A DNA stretch of 42,461 nucleotides from Hydrogenobacter sp. (GCA_041287335.1 JBEULM010000035.1:1-42461), one strand, 5' to 3'; counted from the stretch's first letter, positions 24,711 to 33,210 are shown. Numbers and translations are program-made. The notes: a model not told the origin generated them from the letters alone.

Positions 24711-25157
24711 TCAAAGGCTGGAAAGTATACCTTCCTCAAGCTTAAAAAACTCTCTCTCTTCTTCTTTGCCCAACTCATGATCGTATCCCAGAAGATGCAA
24801 AAAACCGTGTACCAAAAGCCTTTTTATCTCTTCTTCAAGTGGGTGACCCATATATTCTGCCTGTCTTTTGGCTGTATCAACGGATATAACTATGTCTCCC
24901 AATACGGTCCATCCACCTACCTCTTCACTTATGGGGAAGGAAAGAACGTCTGTAGGTTTGTCCTTTTCCCTATAAGCTCTGTTTAGCTCACGTATTGTTT
25001 TATCATCCGTCAAATACACACTTACCTCTACTTTTTCAAGATCCAAAAGCTCGGCAATGCGGTAAGTGATCTCTTCAATCCACTTCCTCTTTATAATCCC
25101 TCTCTTGTGCAGTCTTATCTGTATCCTGTTCCTCTTTTGATCTCTCAAACTCCTCAT
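24711..25157 (-). CDS. ybeY: Endoribonuclease YbeY
   Basis: 148 residues from the ATG at 25157, which lies 83 bases inside phoH; AAAGG precedes it. A later alternative start is possible since the first 11 residues (MRSLRDQKRNR) are not typical. The zinc motif HGFLHLLGYDH (H-x3-H-x5-H) is intact, and DKPTDVLSFP is the family's second signature. It matures rRNA 3' ends and takes part in ribosome quality control. Adjacent phoH-ybeY genes are the usual bacterial arrangement (ybeZ-ybeY). Confidence 0.92.
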   Translation of the reverse strand: MRSLRDQKRNRIQIRLHKRGIIKRKWIEEITYRIAELLDLEKVEVSVYLTDDKTIRELNRAYREKDKPTDVLSFPISEEVGGWTVLGDIVISVDTAKRQAEYMGHPLEEEIKRLLVHGFLHLLGYDHELGKEEEREFFKLEEGILSSL

Positions 25158-26103
25158 AAGCCTTTATTATCCTCGCAACTATGGGATGTCTTACCACATC
25201 ATCTTCGGTAAACCAAACAAAGCCGATCCCTTCTATGTTTTGAAGTACCTTCACGGCTTCTACAAGTCCCGAGTGTTCCCTTTTGGGGAGGTCTATCTGC
25301 GTTATGTCCCCAGTTATGACAACCTTTGAACCGAAACCTATGCGTGTCAGAAACATCTTCATTTGCTCTTTTGTTGAGTTTTGAGCTTCATCAAGAATTA
25401 TAAAGGCATCGTTTAAGGTTCTGCCCCTCATAAAAGCCAAAGGGGCTATCTCTATGATGTTCCTTTCCAACATATAGCTCGCCTTATCGTAGTCCACCAT
25501 ATCGTAAAGGGCATCGTAAAGGGGTCTTAGGTAAGGATCAACCTTTTCGGCTATCCCACCTGGCAGAAAACCCAGCTTTTCTCCAGCTTCAACCGCAGGT
25601 CTCGTAAGTATTATCTTGTTAACTTTGTTTTCTTTTAGGTGAGCAAGTGCCATAGCCATCGCTAAGTAAGTTTTTCCAGTACCAGCAGGTCCTATACCGA
25701 ACACTATGTCATTATTTTTTATGGCATCTACATATATCTTTTGAGTGTGCGTTTTTGGAAGTATAGCTTTTCTTCTGTGCGTTAAGAAGATTATGTTTTC
25801 CTTATCCTCTAACTGAAGAATTTCCCTTTTACTTACATACTCTTTAGCCCTTTCCCTTACTTCCTGTGCTGTCATAGGATGGGATTTAAGCTCCTTTATT
25901 ATTCCCCTTATAAATTCGTAAGCTTGTTTAACCTTTTCTTCCTCACCTCTTATCGTTATCTCCGTTCCTCTTGCAAAGACTTTTACATCAAATAGCTGAG
26001 AAAAGTACTTGAGGTTTTCGTCTCCCCGACCTACCACTGCGTAAAAACTTTCATCAAAACTTCCCAAATCTACTCTCTCTTCTAACTTTTCTGCACTTGA
26101 CAT
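25075..26103 (-). CDS. PhoH-like ATPase (YbeZ)
   Basis: 342 residues. An N-terminal KH-like segment (about 20-70) precedes the P-loop GPAGTGKT (138-145), the LTRPAVEAGEKLGFLPG block, Walker B FIILDEAQN and GDITQIDLP. This is the PhoH/YbeZ family, which binds RNA and works with YbeY in rRNA maturation. The last 80 bases also encode the start of ybeY in another frame. TATAAA at minus 26117-26112 ends 8 bases from the ATG. It is divergent from htpX. Confidence 0.92.
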   Translation of the reverse strand: MSSAEKLEERVDLGSFDESFYAVVGRGDENLKYFSQLFDVKVFARGTEITIRGEEEKVKQAYEFIRGIIKELKSHPMTAQEVRERAKEYVSKREILQLEDKENIIFLTHRRKAILPKTHTQKIYVDAIKNNDIVFGIGPAGTGKTYLAMAMALAHLKENKVNKIILTRPAVEAGEKLGFLPGGIAEKVDPYLRPLYDALYDMVDYDKASYMLERNIIEIAPLAFMRGRTLNDAFIILDEAQNSTKEQMKMFLTRIGFGSKVVITGDITQIDLPKREHSGLVEAVKVLQNIEGIGFVWFTEDDVVRHPIVARIIKAYEEFERSKEEQDTDKTAQERDYKEEVD

Positions 26104-26168
26104 CTTCCTGCTTTATAAATATATTGATATCTAAAGGAATTTCAAGTCTACCACCGGAGGATAAAAAG

Positions 26169-27038
26169 ATGGGATATATGTTCAGGACAGTTATATTGCT
26201 CGGAATACTTACTGGTCTTTTTCTTTTTGTTGGACATCTCATAGGTGGAAAAACGGGTATGACGATAGCTTTGATTCTCGCCGGAATTATGAACTTTATA
26301 GCATACTGGTTTTCGGATAAGATAGTACTTTCCATGTACGGTGCGAAAGAAATAAGTTACGAAGAGGCTCCGTGGCTTCACCGAATAGTGGAAGATCTGG
26401 CAAACAGGGCTGGCATCCCTAAACCCCCCATATATTTGGTTCCCATGGAACAGCCTAATGCTTTTGCCACTGGTAGAGGACCTGGACATGCTGCCGTAGC
26501 TGTGACATCCGGTATTCTACACCTTCTTAACGAAGATGAATTGAGAGGTGTTTTGGCTCACGAACTTGGACACATAAAAAACAGGGATGTTCTGGTTGCC
26601 ACTATGGCTGCAACCATTGCAGGTGCTATATCTTACTTGATAAACATGTTTCAGTGGATGCTCATCTTTGGAGGAGGTAGAGATGAGGAAAATAGAGGAG
26701 GATGGGCAAGTTTAATAGGTAGTCTCCTTCTTATAATTCTCACACCCATAATAGCTATGATCATACAGATGGCTATATCCCGATCGAGGGAGTACCTTGC
26801 TGACGAAACGGGCGCAAAGATAAGTGGAGATCCTCTCGCTCTTGCAAGAGCTTTAGAAAAGATCCACAACTATGTTTACCAGATCCCTGCAGAGGTCAAT
26901 CAAGGCACAGCTCACCTTTTTATAGAGAATCCTCTATCCGGAGAAGGGATATGGGAGCTTTTCTCCACGCATCCATCAACGGAGAAGAGGATTGAAAGAC
27001 TCAAAGAGCTTGCAAGAAGGATGGGAATTTACGTATGA
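26169..27038 (+). CDS. htpX: Zinc metalloprotease HtpX
   Basis: 289 residues from the ATG at 26169, which follows GGAGGA; the frame runs 24 codons further upstream but without homologous sequence. It has two N-terminal membrane helices (about 5-50), then HELGH (131-135) with the distal glutamate in REYLADETGA, and further membrane segments around 145-195. HtpX degrades damaged inner-membrane proteins. It is coupled to the pfpI gene by ATGA. Confidence 0.95.
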   Translation: MGYMFRTVILLGILTGLFLFVGHLIGGKTGMTIALILAGIMNFIAYWFSDKIVLSMYGAKEISYEEAPWLHRIVEDLANRAGIPKPPIYLVPMEQPNAFATGRGPGHAAVAVTSGILHLLNEDELRGVLAHELGHIKNRDVLVATMAATIAGAISYLINMFQWMLIFGGGRDEENRGGWASLIGSLLLIILTPIIAMIIQMAISRSREYLADETGAKISGDPLALARALEKIHNYVYQIPAEVNQGTAHLFIENPLSGEGIWELFSTHPSTEKRIERLKELARRMGIYV

Positions 27039-27562
27039 AAAGCGTGTGTGTATTACTTGAGGAACTTGTGGAAGATACAGAGTTTTTGTATCCTTATATG
27101 CGCTTTAAGGAAGAAGGTTTTGAAGTGATCTCCGTAGCACCTGAAAGCAAAGATTACAGAGGAAAGAAGGGTATGATCTTTAGACCAGACGCAACTTTTC
27201 GTGATGTAAATGGGAGGCTATTTGATTGCCTCTTTGTACCCGGTGGATACGCACCTGACAAACTCAGGAGATATCCGGAAGTTCTAAGTATGGTGAGAAA
27301 GCATTTGCAGAATGAAAAACTTGTGGCTTGCGTATGTCACGGCCCGTGGGTTTTGATCTCGGCTAAGGTGGTAAAAGGTAAAAAAGTTACTGGATTCCAT
27401 GCTATCAAAGATGATCTTGAAAATGCAGGGGCTGTATATACAGGAAATCCTGTTGAAGAAGATGGCAATTTAATTACTGCAACTGACCCATTATCCATGT
27501 TACAAATGATGAAACTCGTACTTGTAAGACTTACTCAAATAGAGAGTAGATCAACTCCCTGA
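27035..27562 (+). CDS. DJ-1/PfpI family protein
   Basis: 175 residues. A PfpI-like Rossmann fold with LFVPGGYAPDKLR (residues about 67-79) and nucleophile elbow VACVCHGPWVLISA; KGKKVTGFHAIKDDLENAG and ITATDP follow the PfpI pattern. Members are proteases, glyoxalases or chaperones; this one's activity is not determined. The coupling to htpX suggests a stress role in protein quality control. The last 32 bases overlap murD tail to tail. Confidence 0.85.
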   Translation: MKSVCVLLEELVEDTEFLYPYMRFKEEGFEVISVAPESKDYRGKKGMIFRPDATFRDVNGRLFDCLFVPGGYAPDKLRRYPEVLSMVRKHLQNEKLVACVCHGPWVLISAKVVKGKKVTGFHAIKDDLENAGAVYTGNPVEEDGNLITATDPLSMLQMMKLVLVRLTQIESRSTP

Positions 27563-28784
27563 AGCGTTCTCCTCTTTCTATATAATCCTTAAACATGTCA
27601 AAGGAAGCACATGCGGGAGAAAATAGGATCACATCTCCTTTCTGGGAATAAGCCTTTGCCATTTTGACAGCTTCCTCCAAACTTTCAGCCTTCTCAAGCA
27701 CGGTGGATCCTCTCCAGGCTTGAAAGATCTTATCCTTAGCTTCACCTATCAGTATAGCTATTCTAACTTTTTGGACCACAAGGTCGTATATACTTTCAAA
27801 GTCTCCGCCTTTGTCTCTTCCTCCAGCAATGAGTATAACGCTTTTGTCAGGCATACTTTTGAGCGCAGACTCCAAAGCATTGACGGTAGTAGCTTTTGAG
27901 TCGTTAAATACTTTAACTCCGTTCCATTCACCTAAAAACTCAAGCCTTAAGGGAAGTCCGGGGAATTCGTAAAGGGTCTCCCTCACAGTTTCCGATGACA
28001 CACCCATAAGCTTCGCTATTATGGCGCTTGCAAGAGCATTTCTGTAGTTGTGATGTCCGAAAATCTTTAGTTTTTCAACCTCAAAAAGCTCTTCACCCAT
28101 GAAGTAAGCTTTACCTTCCTTTAAAAAACCATCGGCATCTTTTGTACTAAAAAGATATTTCTTAGCTTTTGTAGGAGTGTTAATAACTTCCTCCTGCCTT
28201 GAGTAAAGTACTGCAAAATCCTCCTCCAGCTGATTTCTGAATATGTTGTACTTACTTTGAAGGTAGTCCTCGAGTGATTCGTGCCAATCAAGGTGGTCTT
28301 TAGCAAAGTTAAGAAAAGCACCCCCATTTGGTCTGAAACTTTTGAGGGTCTTTCCTTGGAAAGAAGATACCTCAAGAACAGCCAGACATGAGGGATCTTT
28401 TAGGACTATTTGGGAAAAAGCCACACCTGTATTTCCTCCCTCTTGAACGTTTCCAAAGTGCTTTTTTAGAATCAAGTAAGTCATCCTCGTGACGGTAGAC
28501 TTTCCATCTGTTCCGGTAATTGCTATCAATCTACCTTTAAAAAACCTGTAAGCTAACTCCATCTCACCTATCACTTCCAAGCCTTTTTTGTTCGCCTCTA
28601 TCCAAAGAGGATGACGCGGAGGTATACCCGGTGACAAAACTACCGTATCCACAATATCCAGATAATCCCTGAAACTAACTTCATTTTTGTCATCTCCAGC
28701 GTAAACTTCAAAGCCTTTTACCTTTAAAAGCTCTACGGCTGATTTACCACTAATACCCAGTCCCCAAACAAGTACTCTCTTCAT
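27531..28784 (-). CDS. murD: UDP-N-acetylmuramoylalanine-D-glutamate ligase
   Basis: 417 residues, slightly short for MurD. N-terminal VWGLGISGKSAVELL (6-20), SPGIPPRHP, ATP loop ITGTDGKSTVTRM, LEVSSFQ, GHHNYRNALASAI, LPLRLEFLGEWNGVKVFNDSKATTVNA-type block and ILIAGGRDKGGDF are present. It adds D-glutamate to UDP-MurNAc-L-Ala in the cytoplasm. TAAAAT (minus 28798-28793) ends 8 bases before the ATG and no Shine-Dalgarno is seen. It overlaps pfpI by 32 bases at the 3' end. Confidence 0.95.
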   Translation of the reverse strand: MKRVLVWGLGISGKSAVELLKVKGFEVYAGDDKNEVSFRDYLDIVDTVVLSPGIPPRHPLWIEANKKGLEVIGEMELAYRFFKGRLIAITGTDGKSTVTRMTYLILKKHFGNVQEGGNTGVAFSQIVLKDPSCLAVLEVSSFQGKTLKSFRPNGGAFLNFAKDHLDWHESLEDYLQSKYNIFRNQLEEDFAVLYSRQEEVINTPTKAKKYLFSTKDADGFLKEGKAYFMGEELFEVEKLKIFGHHNYRNALASAIIAKLMGVSSETVRETLYEFPGLPLRLEFLGEWNGVKVFNDSKATTVNALESALKSMPDKSVILIAGGRDKGGDFESIYDLVVQKVRIAILIGEAKDKIFQAWRGSTVLEKAESLEEAVKMAKAYSQKGDVILFSPACASFDMFKDYIERGERFRELIYSLFE

Positions 28785-28792
28785 AAATTAAG

Positions 28793-28798
28793 ATTTTA
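28793..28798 (-). promoter_or_regulatory. Putative -10 box of murD
   Basis: Minus-strand TAAAAT, 8 bases from the murD ATG; no clear -35. Confidence 0.35.
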
Positions 28799-28818
28799 AC
28801 AGCACCATAATATTCCTC

Positions 28819-28847
28819 TTGATATTTGAGCCAGTTTATTGTAAGAT
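28819..28847 (+). promoter_or_regulatory. Promoter of lysS
   Basis: TTGATA (28819-28824), 17 bases, TAAGAT (28842-28847). Transcription would start about 3-4 bases before the ATG at 28858, so the leader is nearly absent. Confidence 0.6.
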
Positions 28848-28857
28848 AAGCTAAGGA

Positions 28858-30561
28858 ATGGAACAGGAGAGACTCAAAAAACTTGAGAAGTTAAAAGAGC
28901 TTGGGGATCCTTATCCCCATAAATTTGAAGTAAGCGATTTTATAGGAAATATAAGGCGGATGTTTGAAAGGGACCCAAATGAAGAGCAAGTCAGCATAAA
29001 AGGTCAAGTTAAGAGAGTATCTAAGGTGGATGAAGGTTATTTGGTAAGGATAGCTGATGCTGAAGGCGTTGAAATACTTGTCATCACCCGGCACAATCTA
29101 AAACAGGGGGAAGCCTGCAGTCTAAAAGGCAAACTTGTAAGATACGAAGGTAAGTTAACCCTTTTGGATGCCGAGCCTTCACAAGATCAGACTAAAAATA
29201 TACGGGAAATAAAGGAAACCTACGATTTTGATCCTGGCTTTTATGAGGTGAGGCTCGCTGGAAGACTTGTGTCTCTCAGAAGCATGGGAAAAGCTATATT
29301 TGGACACATTCAGGACGCTACTGGAAAGATACAGATATACTTAAAGAGGGATATTCTGGGAGAGGACAAGTTCAGCCTCTTTGATGATCTTTTTGATTTA
29401 GGAGATATTGTGGGAGTTATAGGTAAGCTATTTAGGACAAGTACCGGAGAACTTACTGTTGAGGTTGAAGATTTTAAGATGCTTGCCAAAAGCTTACATC
29501 CTTTACCTGAAAAGTGGCATGGTCTCAAAGATATAGAGCTTAGATACAGACAGAGATACCTTGACCTCATATCTAACGAAAAGGCTCGCCGGATAACACT
29601 GCTTAGGAGCAGACTCCTTTCCGAAATAAGAATTTTTTTTAATGAAAGGGGCTTTATAGAAGTGGAGACTCCCATACTACAAAGTGTTGCCTCAGGTGCA
29701 AATGCCAAACCCTTTATAACTTATCATAATTACCTTGAACAGAACCTTTATTTGAGAATAGCACCTGAACTTTATCTTAAAAGGCTTGTGGTTGGAGGAT
29801 TCAACAGAGTTTACGAGCTTGGTAAAAACTTCAGAAACGAGGGTGTAGATACCACACACAATCCCGAATTTACCATGCTTGAATTTTACTGTGCTTACTG
29901 GGACTATAAAGACCTGATGAAATTTACCCAAGAACTTTTTTCCTACCTTCTTGAAAAACTATTCGGAACTCTTAAGTTGAGCTATCAAGGTATTACCATT
30001 GATTTTACACCCCCTTACAAAGTCTTCAAGTACTTTGACTTGCTTTCGGAAAAGACGGGTAAAGACAAGGAGTTTTTTACAAAAGATGTGGAAGGACTTA
30101 GAAGGCTTGCGCAGGAGATTGGAGTACCAAAGGCTCAACAGCTTACCCACGCTAAGCTACTTGACAAGGTGTTTGATATCCTTGTAGAGGATGAACTTAT
30201 AGGTCCTGTATTTGTGATAGATTTTCCGAGAATCCTCTCACCTTTAGCTAAAACTCACAGAGAAGATCCCGATCTGGTTGAAAGGTTTGAACTTTTCGTA
30301 GCTGGTAAAGAGATAGCTAACGCATACACGGAGCTTAACGATCCCATTGAGCAAAAGGAAAGGTTTCTTGAACAGCTAAAAGAGAAGGAGATGGGGGATG
30401 AAGAAGCCATGCAGATGGATGAAGATTTCATCACAGCCTTGGAATACGGTATGCCTCCGACTGCTGGAGAAGGTATAGGCATAGACAGACTCGTTATGAT
30501 CCTTGCAGATGTGGATTCCATAAGAGAGGTTATACTTTTCCCTGCCCTAAGACAGCGGTGA
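28858..30561 (+). CDS. lysS: Lysyl-tRNA synthetase with an extra N-terminal OB fold
   Basis: 567 residues, about 60 longer than the usual class II LysRS. The catalytic core is standard: KSLHPLPEKWHGLKDIELRYRQRYLDL, motif 2 FRNEGVDTTHNPEFTMLEFY, and motif 3 GEGIGIDRLVMILAD. The normal anticodon-binding OB fold is at about 129-215 (VRLAGRLVSLRSMGKAIFGHIQDATGKIQ region). A second OB-like unit precedes it at about 45-108 (VSIKGQVKRVSKVDEGYLVRI, SLKGKLVRYEGKLTLLDAEP). It sits between the N-terminal helix (KLKELGDPYPHKF) and the usual OB. It charges tRNA-Lys. The 3' end overlaps ridA by 32 bases. Confidence 0.93.
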   Translation: MEQERLKKLEKLKELGDPYPHKFEVSDFIGNIRRMFERDPNEEQVSIKGQVKRVSKVDEGYLVRIADAEGVEILVITRHNLKQGEACSLKGKLVRYEGKLTLLDAEPSQDQTKNIREIKETYDFDPGFYEVRLAGRLVSLRSMGKAIFGHIQDATGKIQIYLKRDILGEDKFSLFDDLFDLGDIVGVIGKLFRTSTGELTVEVEDFKMLAKSLHPLPEKWHGLKDIELRYRQRYLDLISNEKARRITLLRSRLLSEIRIFFNERGFIEVETPILQSVASGANAKPFITYHNYLEQNLYLRIAPELYLKRLVVGGFNRVYELGKNFRNEGVDTTHNPEFTMLEFYCAYWDYKDLMKFTQELFSYLLEKLFGTLKLSYQGITIDFTPPYKVFKYFDLLSEKTGKDKEFFTKDVEGLRRLAQEIGVPKAQQLTHAKLLDKVFDILVEDELIGPVFVIDFPRILSPLAKTHREDPDLVERFELFVAGKEIANAYTELNDPIEQKERFLEQLKEKEMGDEEAMQMDEDFITALEYGMPPTAGEGIGIDRLVMILADVDSIREVILFPALRQR

Positions 30562-30922
30562 TATCTATCTCAACATAAGCGCCTAAAGGTAGAGCGCTCA
30601 CACCTATGGTAGTTCTTGCCGGTTTTACATCTATATCACGGAAAAAATCCTCGTACAGCGCATTTAGTAGAGGAAAGAGCGAAAGATCAGTCATATAAAC
30701 CACAACTTTAACCACATTTTGCCTCGTTGCACCTGCACACTTCAATATCTCATCCACATTTTTAAATATCTGTATTACTTGCTCTTCAAAAGTATCCTTC
30801 AGTTTACCTGTCTGCGGATCTATACCTATCTGACCGGAAAGAAATAGAAAATTCCCGCTTACTATAGCCTGTGAATAAGGACCTACCGGATTTGGCGCTC
30901 CTTGAGTGTATATAGGCTTCAT
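30530..30922 (-). CDS. ridA: RidA family enamine/imine deaminase
   Basis: 130 residues. The family signatures are GAPNPVGPYSQAI (8-20), FLSGQIGIDPQTG, VVKVVVYMTDL, PARTTIGVSALPLGAYVEID with the catalytic arginine. It hydrolyses reactive enamines released by PLP enzymes. It starts within the yebC stop (ATGA). The 3' end overlaps lysS by 32 bases. Confidence 0.93.
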   Translation of the reverse strand: MKPIYTQGAPNPVGPYSQAIVSGNFLFLSGQIGIDPQTGKLKDTFEEQVIQIFKNVDEILKCAGATRQNVVKVVVYMTDLSLFPLLNALYEDFFRDIDVKPARTTIGVSALPLGAYVEIDITAVLGQGKV

Positions 30923-31668
30923 GCTGATGCTTTAAGAACTTCTTCCGGTATATCAAAGTTAGATATAACCATTTGCACATCGTCAAGATCATCCAAAGCA
31001 TCAAGAAGTTTGAGCAGTCTTTTGGCGGTTTCCGGATCCGTTATCTGCACACTGCTTATCGGTTTGTAATTTATGTTTGCATTTTCTACGGGAATATTCC
31101 ATTTGGAGAGGTAGTCTTTAACGGTATATAAGAGTTCTGGCTTAGTATAGACTATGTAAGATGTTTCACCTACTTGTATATCCTCAGCTCCAGCCTCTAT
31201 AGCCTTTTCGTAAAGTTCCTCTTCGGACAAAGCATCCTTAGGAATTTCCATATATCCGACCTTCTCAAACATGTACGATACACAACCGGAAGAACCCAGG
31301 TTCCCTCCATACTTGGAGAAAACATGTCTTACTTCTGCGGTTGTTCTGTTTCTGTTATCCGTAGCGGTGATAACCATTATAGCTGCACCTCCCGGACCGT
31401 ACCCTTCATACACCACCTCTTCATACGTCTCACCACCGAGTTCACCAGATCCCTTCTTGATGGCTCTTTCTATAGTCTCCATAGGCATATTCACCTTTCT
31501 CGCATTCTCTATTGCAGTTCTAAGCCTTGAGTTTGTTTCCGGATTTGGACCCCCTTCCCTAACAGCTACAGTTATCTCTCTTATTAGTTTGCTAAATATC
31601 TTACCCCTTTGAGCATCTATCTTAGCTTTTTTATGTTTTATCTGTGCCCAATGACTATGACCAGCCAT
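30919..31668 (-). CDS. YebC/PmpR family protein
   Basis: 249 residues. MAGHSHWAQIKHKKAKIDAQ followed by RGKIFSKLIREITVAVREGG is the diagnostic start; GPGGAAIMVITATDNRNRT and SKYGGNLGSSGCVSYMFEK are the conserved core. The family acts as a translation factor easing ribosome stalling in many bacteria, or as a transcription regulator in others. A TATAAT box spanning the arsA-like stop lies 7 bases before the ATG, so it is probably transcribed separately and leaderless. Confidence 0.93.
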   Translation of the reverse strand: MAGHSHWAQIKHKKAKIDAQRGKIFSKLIREITVAVREGGPNPETNSRLRTAIENARKVNMPMETIERAIKKGSGELGGETYEEVVYEGYGPGGAAIMVITATDNRNRTTAEVRHVFSKYGGNLGSSGCVSYMFEKVGYMEIPKDALSEEELYEKAIEAGAEDIQVGETSYIVYTKPELLYTVKDYLSKWNIPVENANINYKPISSVQITDPETAKRLLKLLDALDDLDDVQMVISNFDIPEEVLKASA

Positions 31669-31675
31669 AGGAATA

Positions 31676-31681
31676 ATTATA
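31676..31681 (-). promoter_or_regulatory. Putative -10 box of yebC overlapping the upstream stop codon
   Basis: Minus-strand TATAAT occupies 31681-31676; the ArsA-like gene's TAA stop is at 31679-31677, inside the box. It ends 7 bases from the yebC ATG. Confidence 0.5.
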
Positions 31682-32486
31682 CCTCAATAACTCGTAAAAG
31701 ATCCTCTATATTGAGCAAAGAGAGCTTTTCAATTCCGTAAGGTTTTTCCAGATGCTTCACCTTTAGAAAATCTCTCCCTTCCGATTTGTATTTGTTCATA
31801 ACTCTATATACTTTAAAACCTAAAAGTTGGCGTTCAAGCTCAACAGCTTCATCAATGGAGAGTGGATCTTCGTTAGCAACAGCAAAGATTATCCCTTTTT
31901 CCATTAAAATATTTGCGAGCCTTTCCACTTTTTCTCTCCTCATCTTCATAAGTTTAAGAACTCTATCCTCCCTTCCCATAAAGGTTTCCACCTTCTCCCT
32001 TTCTTTTGCCAACTTTTCAAGAAAGGAAAACCACCCTCTTACTGTCTTCAAAGTTTGAAAGAGCCTCAACATTTGTCCGGTAGGTGCGCTATCAATCACC
32101 ACAAACAGAAAGTCTTCATTAAAGTAATCAGCAAGTCGGTCAAGTACAGCAGTCTCCAAAGCTGTGGGAGAGTGTTTTAAATGCTTGGCGTATTCTTCAA
32201 GACCTGACTTTAAAGATGGTAGCATCTCACCCAACGCTGAAAGTACCTTATTTGCATAATTTTCAACAAGATCCTCCGCAAGTAATTCAATTGCAAAAAG
32301 ATTTTCCTTTATTTGAGATAAATGCTTACCTATCTGTGTTTGCAATATACCCGAAAGAGAGTGAGCAGGATCTATAGAAATTAACAGAGTTTTACCTTCT
32401 TTAGCAAGCTTTAGAGCTGTTGCGCACGCTAAAGTGCTTTTACCGACACCACCTTTCCCTCCGAAAAGCACAACCCTTAACAGCAC
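31677..32486 (-). CDS. ArsA/GET3-like ATPase
   Basis: 269 residues, single-domain size. Deviant Walker A GGKGGVGKST (9-18), switch I SIDPAHSLSGIL (about 37-48), and switch II VVIDSAPTGQMLRL; later ANEDPLS and RVMNKYKSEG belong to the same P-loop family (MinD/ArsA/GET3). No arsenite cysteines are obvious, so arsenic export is unlikely. GET3-type targeting or metal-cofactor work is possible. It starts 10 bases inside the end of the small CC-ended gene, and the two genes appear to be partners. Confidence 0.82.
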   Translation of the reverse strand: MLLRVVLFGGKGGVGKSTLACATALKLAKEGKTLLISIDPAHSLSGILQTQIGKHLSQIKENLFAIELLAEDLVENYANKVLSALGEMLPSLKSGLEEYAKHLKHSPTALETAVLDRLADYFNEDFLFVVIDSAPTGQMLRLFQTLKTVRGWFSFLEKLAKEREKVETFMGREDRVLKLMKMRREKVERLANILMEKGIIFAVANEDPLSIDEAVELERQLLGFKVYRVMNKYKSEGRDFLKVKHLEKPYGIEKLSLLNIEDLLRVIEV

Positions 32487-32731
32487 GGCAGAAAGTCAAA
32501 GGGGGTTTTTTCAATGCCTAAGCTCCTGTGCCAAATATGAAATTCTTCCATTAAGTGGGGATAAAGGTCAATGGTGTAAACACCTAAGGGGTTATCAAGT
32601 CCAAAGTATTCTACAAAAAGGAAAAAGAGGAGTATGTCCCTGAGATAAGATCGGGACACCTCCACAGGCTTTTTAAACTGAATATCTATAAAACTTTTGA
32701 AATACTCCCTCACTTGAGAGAGAGGATCCAC
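32477..32731 (-). CDS. Small protein ending in Cys-Cys (cory-CC-star-like)
   Basis: 84 residues from a GTG at 32731, 22 bases inside the cytochrome gene; the open frame has an ATG at 32794 but that part reads through the cytochrome. The protein is helical, with a hydrophobic stretch at 31-43 (RDILLFFLFVEYFG), then GVYTIDLYPHLMEEFHIWHR and EKTPFDFLPCC. The last two residues are cysteines directly before the stop. This pattern fits, from memory, a small family called cory-CC-star, which has no assigned function. It lies between a lipoprotein cytochrome c and the ArsA-like ATPase, overlapping both. Confidence 0.7.
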   Translation of the reverse strand: MDPLSQVREYFKSFIDIQFKKPVEVSRSYLRDILLFFLFVEYFGLDNPLGVYTIDLYPHLMEEFHIWHRSLGIEKTPFDFLPCC

Positions 32732-33180
32732 TGCGCTAACTCCTTTGCCTCCTCGTCGGTGACATTCTGAGGTGGCATTGGCACCTGACCCCATGTACCT
32801 ACTCCTCCGTTCTTTATACGCTTGGCAAGTTCGTCAACCGCACCTGGTTGTCCTGCAAACTTCTTGGCTACATCCTTATAAGCTGGTCCAACTTTTTTTG
32901 TATTTATATCATGACATGCGAAACAGCCTTTTTGTTGAGCCAAAGCGGTCATATCCTTAGCAGGCCCTTGAGACTTCTGCTCTGCAGGTTTTTGTTCACC
33001 TGAAGGTTGCGCAGGTTGTTGCTCCTGTCCTGCAGGTGGCTGTGCAGGCTGCTTAGCTGGTTGCTCTTGTGCGGGCTGTTGAGCTGGTTGTTCTTGTGCA
33101 GGCTGTGTTTCTTCAGCCTTCTTCTGACAAGATGCAAGAAGAGCAAGACTCAAAACTCCGCTCAAGAGGATCTTCTTCAT
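32710..33180 (-). CDS. Lipid-anchored cytochrome c-552
   Basis: 156 residues. Lipobox LLASC gives lipid cysteine 18. Residues 22-73 are a low-complexity linker of PAQ/EQP repeats. The C-terminal 80 residues are a class I cytochrome c close to Hydrogenobacter c-552: heme motif CFACH (86-90), KKVGPAYKDVAKKFAG, GTWGQVPMPPQNVTDEEA with axial methionine 135, and LAQWILSLK at the end. It should carry electrons on a flexible tether at the outside of the membrane. GGAGGTAGAGGT precedes the ATG. Confidence 0.92.
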   Translation of the reverse strand: MKKILLSGVLSLALLASCQKKAEETQPAQEQPAQQPAQEQPAKQPAQPPAGQEQQPAQPSGEQKPAEQKSQGPAKDMTALAQQKGCFACHDINTKKVGPAYKDVAKKFAGQPGAVDELAKRIKNGGVGTWGQVPMPPQNVTDEEAKELAQWILSLK

Positions 33181-33210
33181 ACCTCTACCTCCAAATAAAG
33201 TTGGGTTTTA

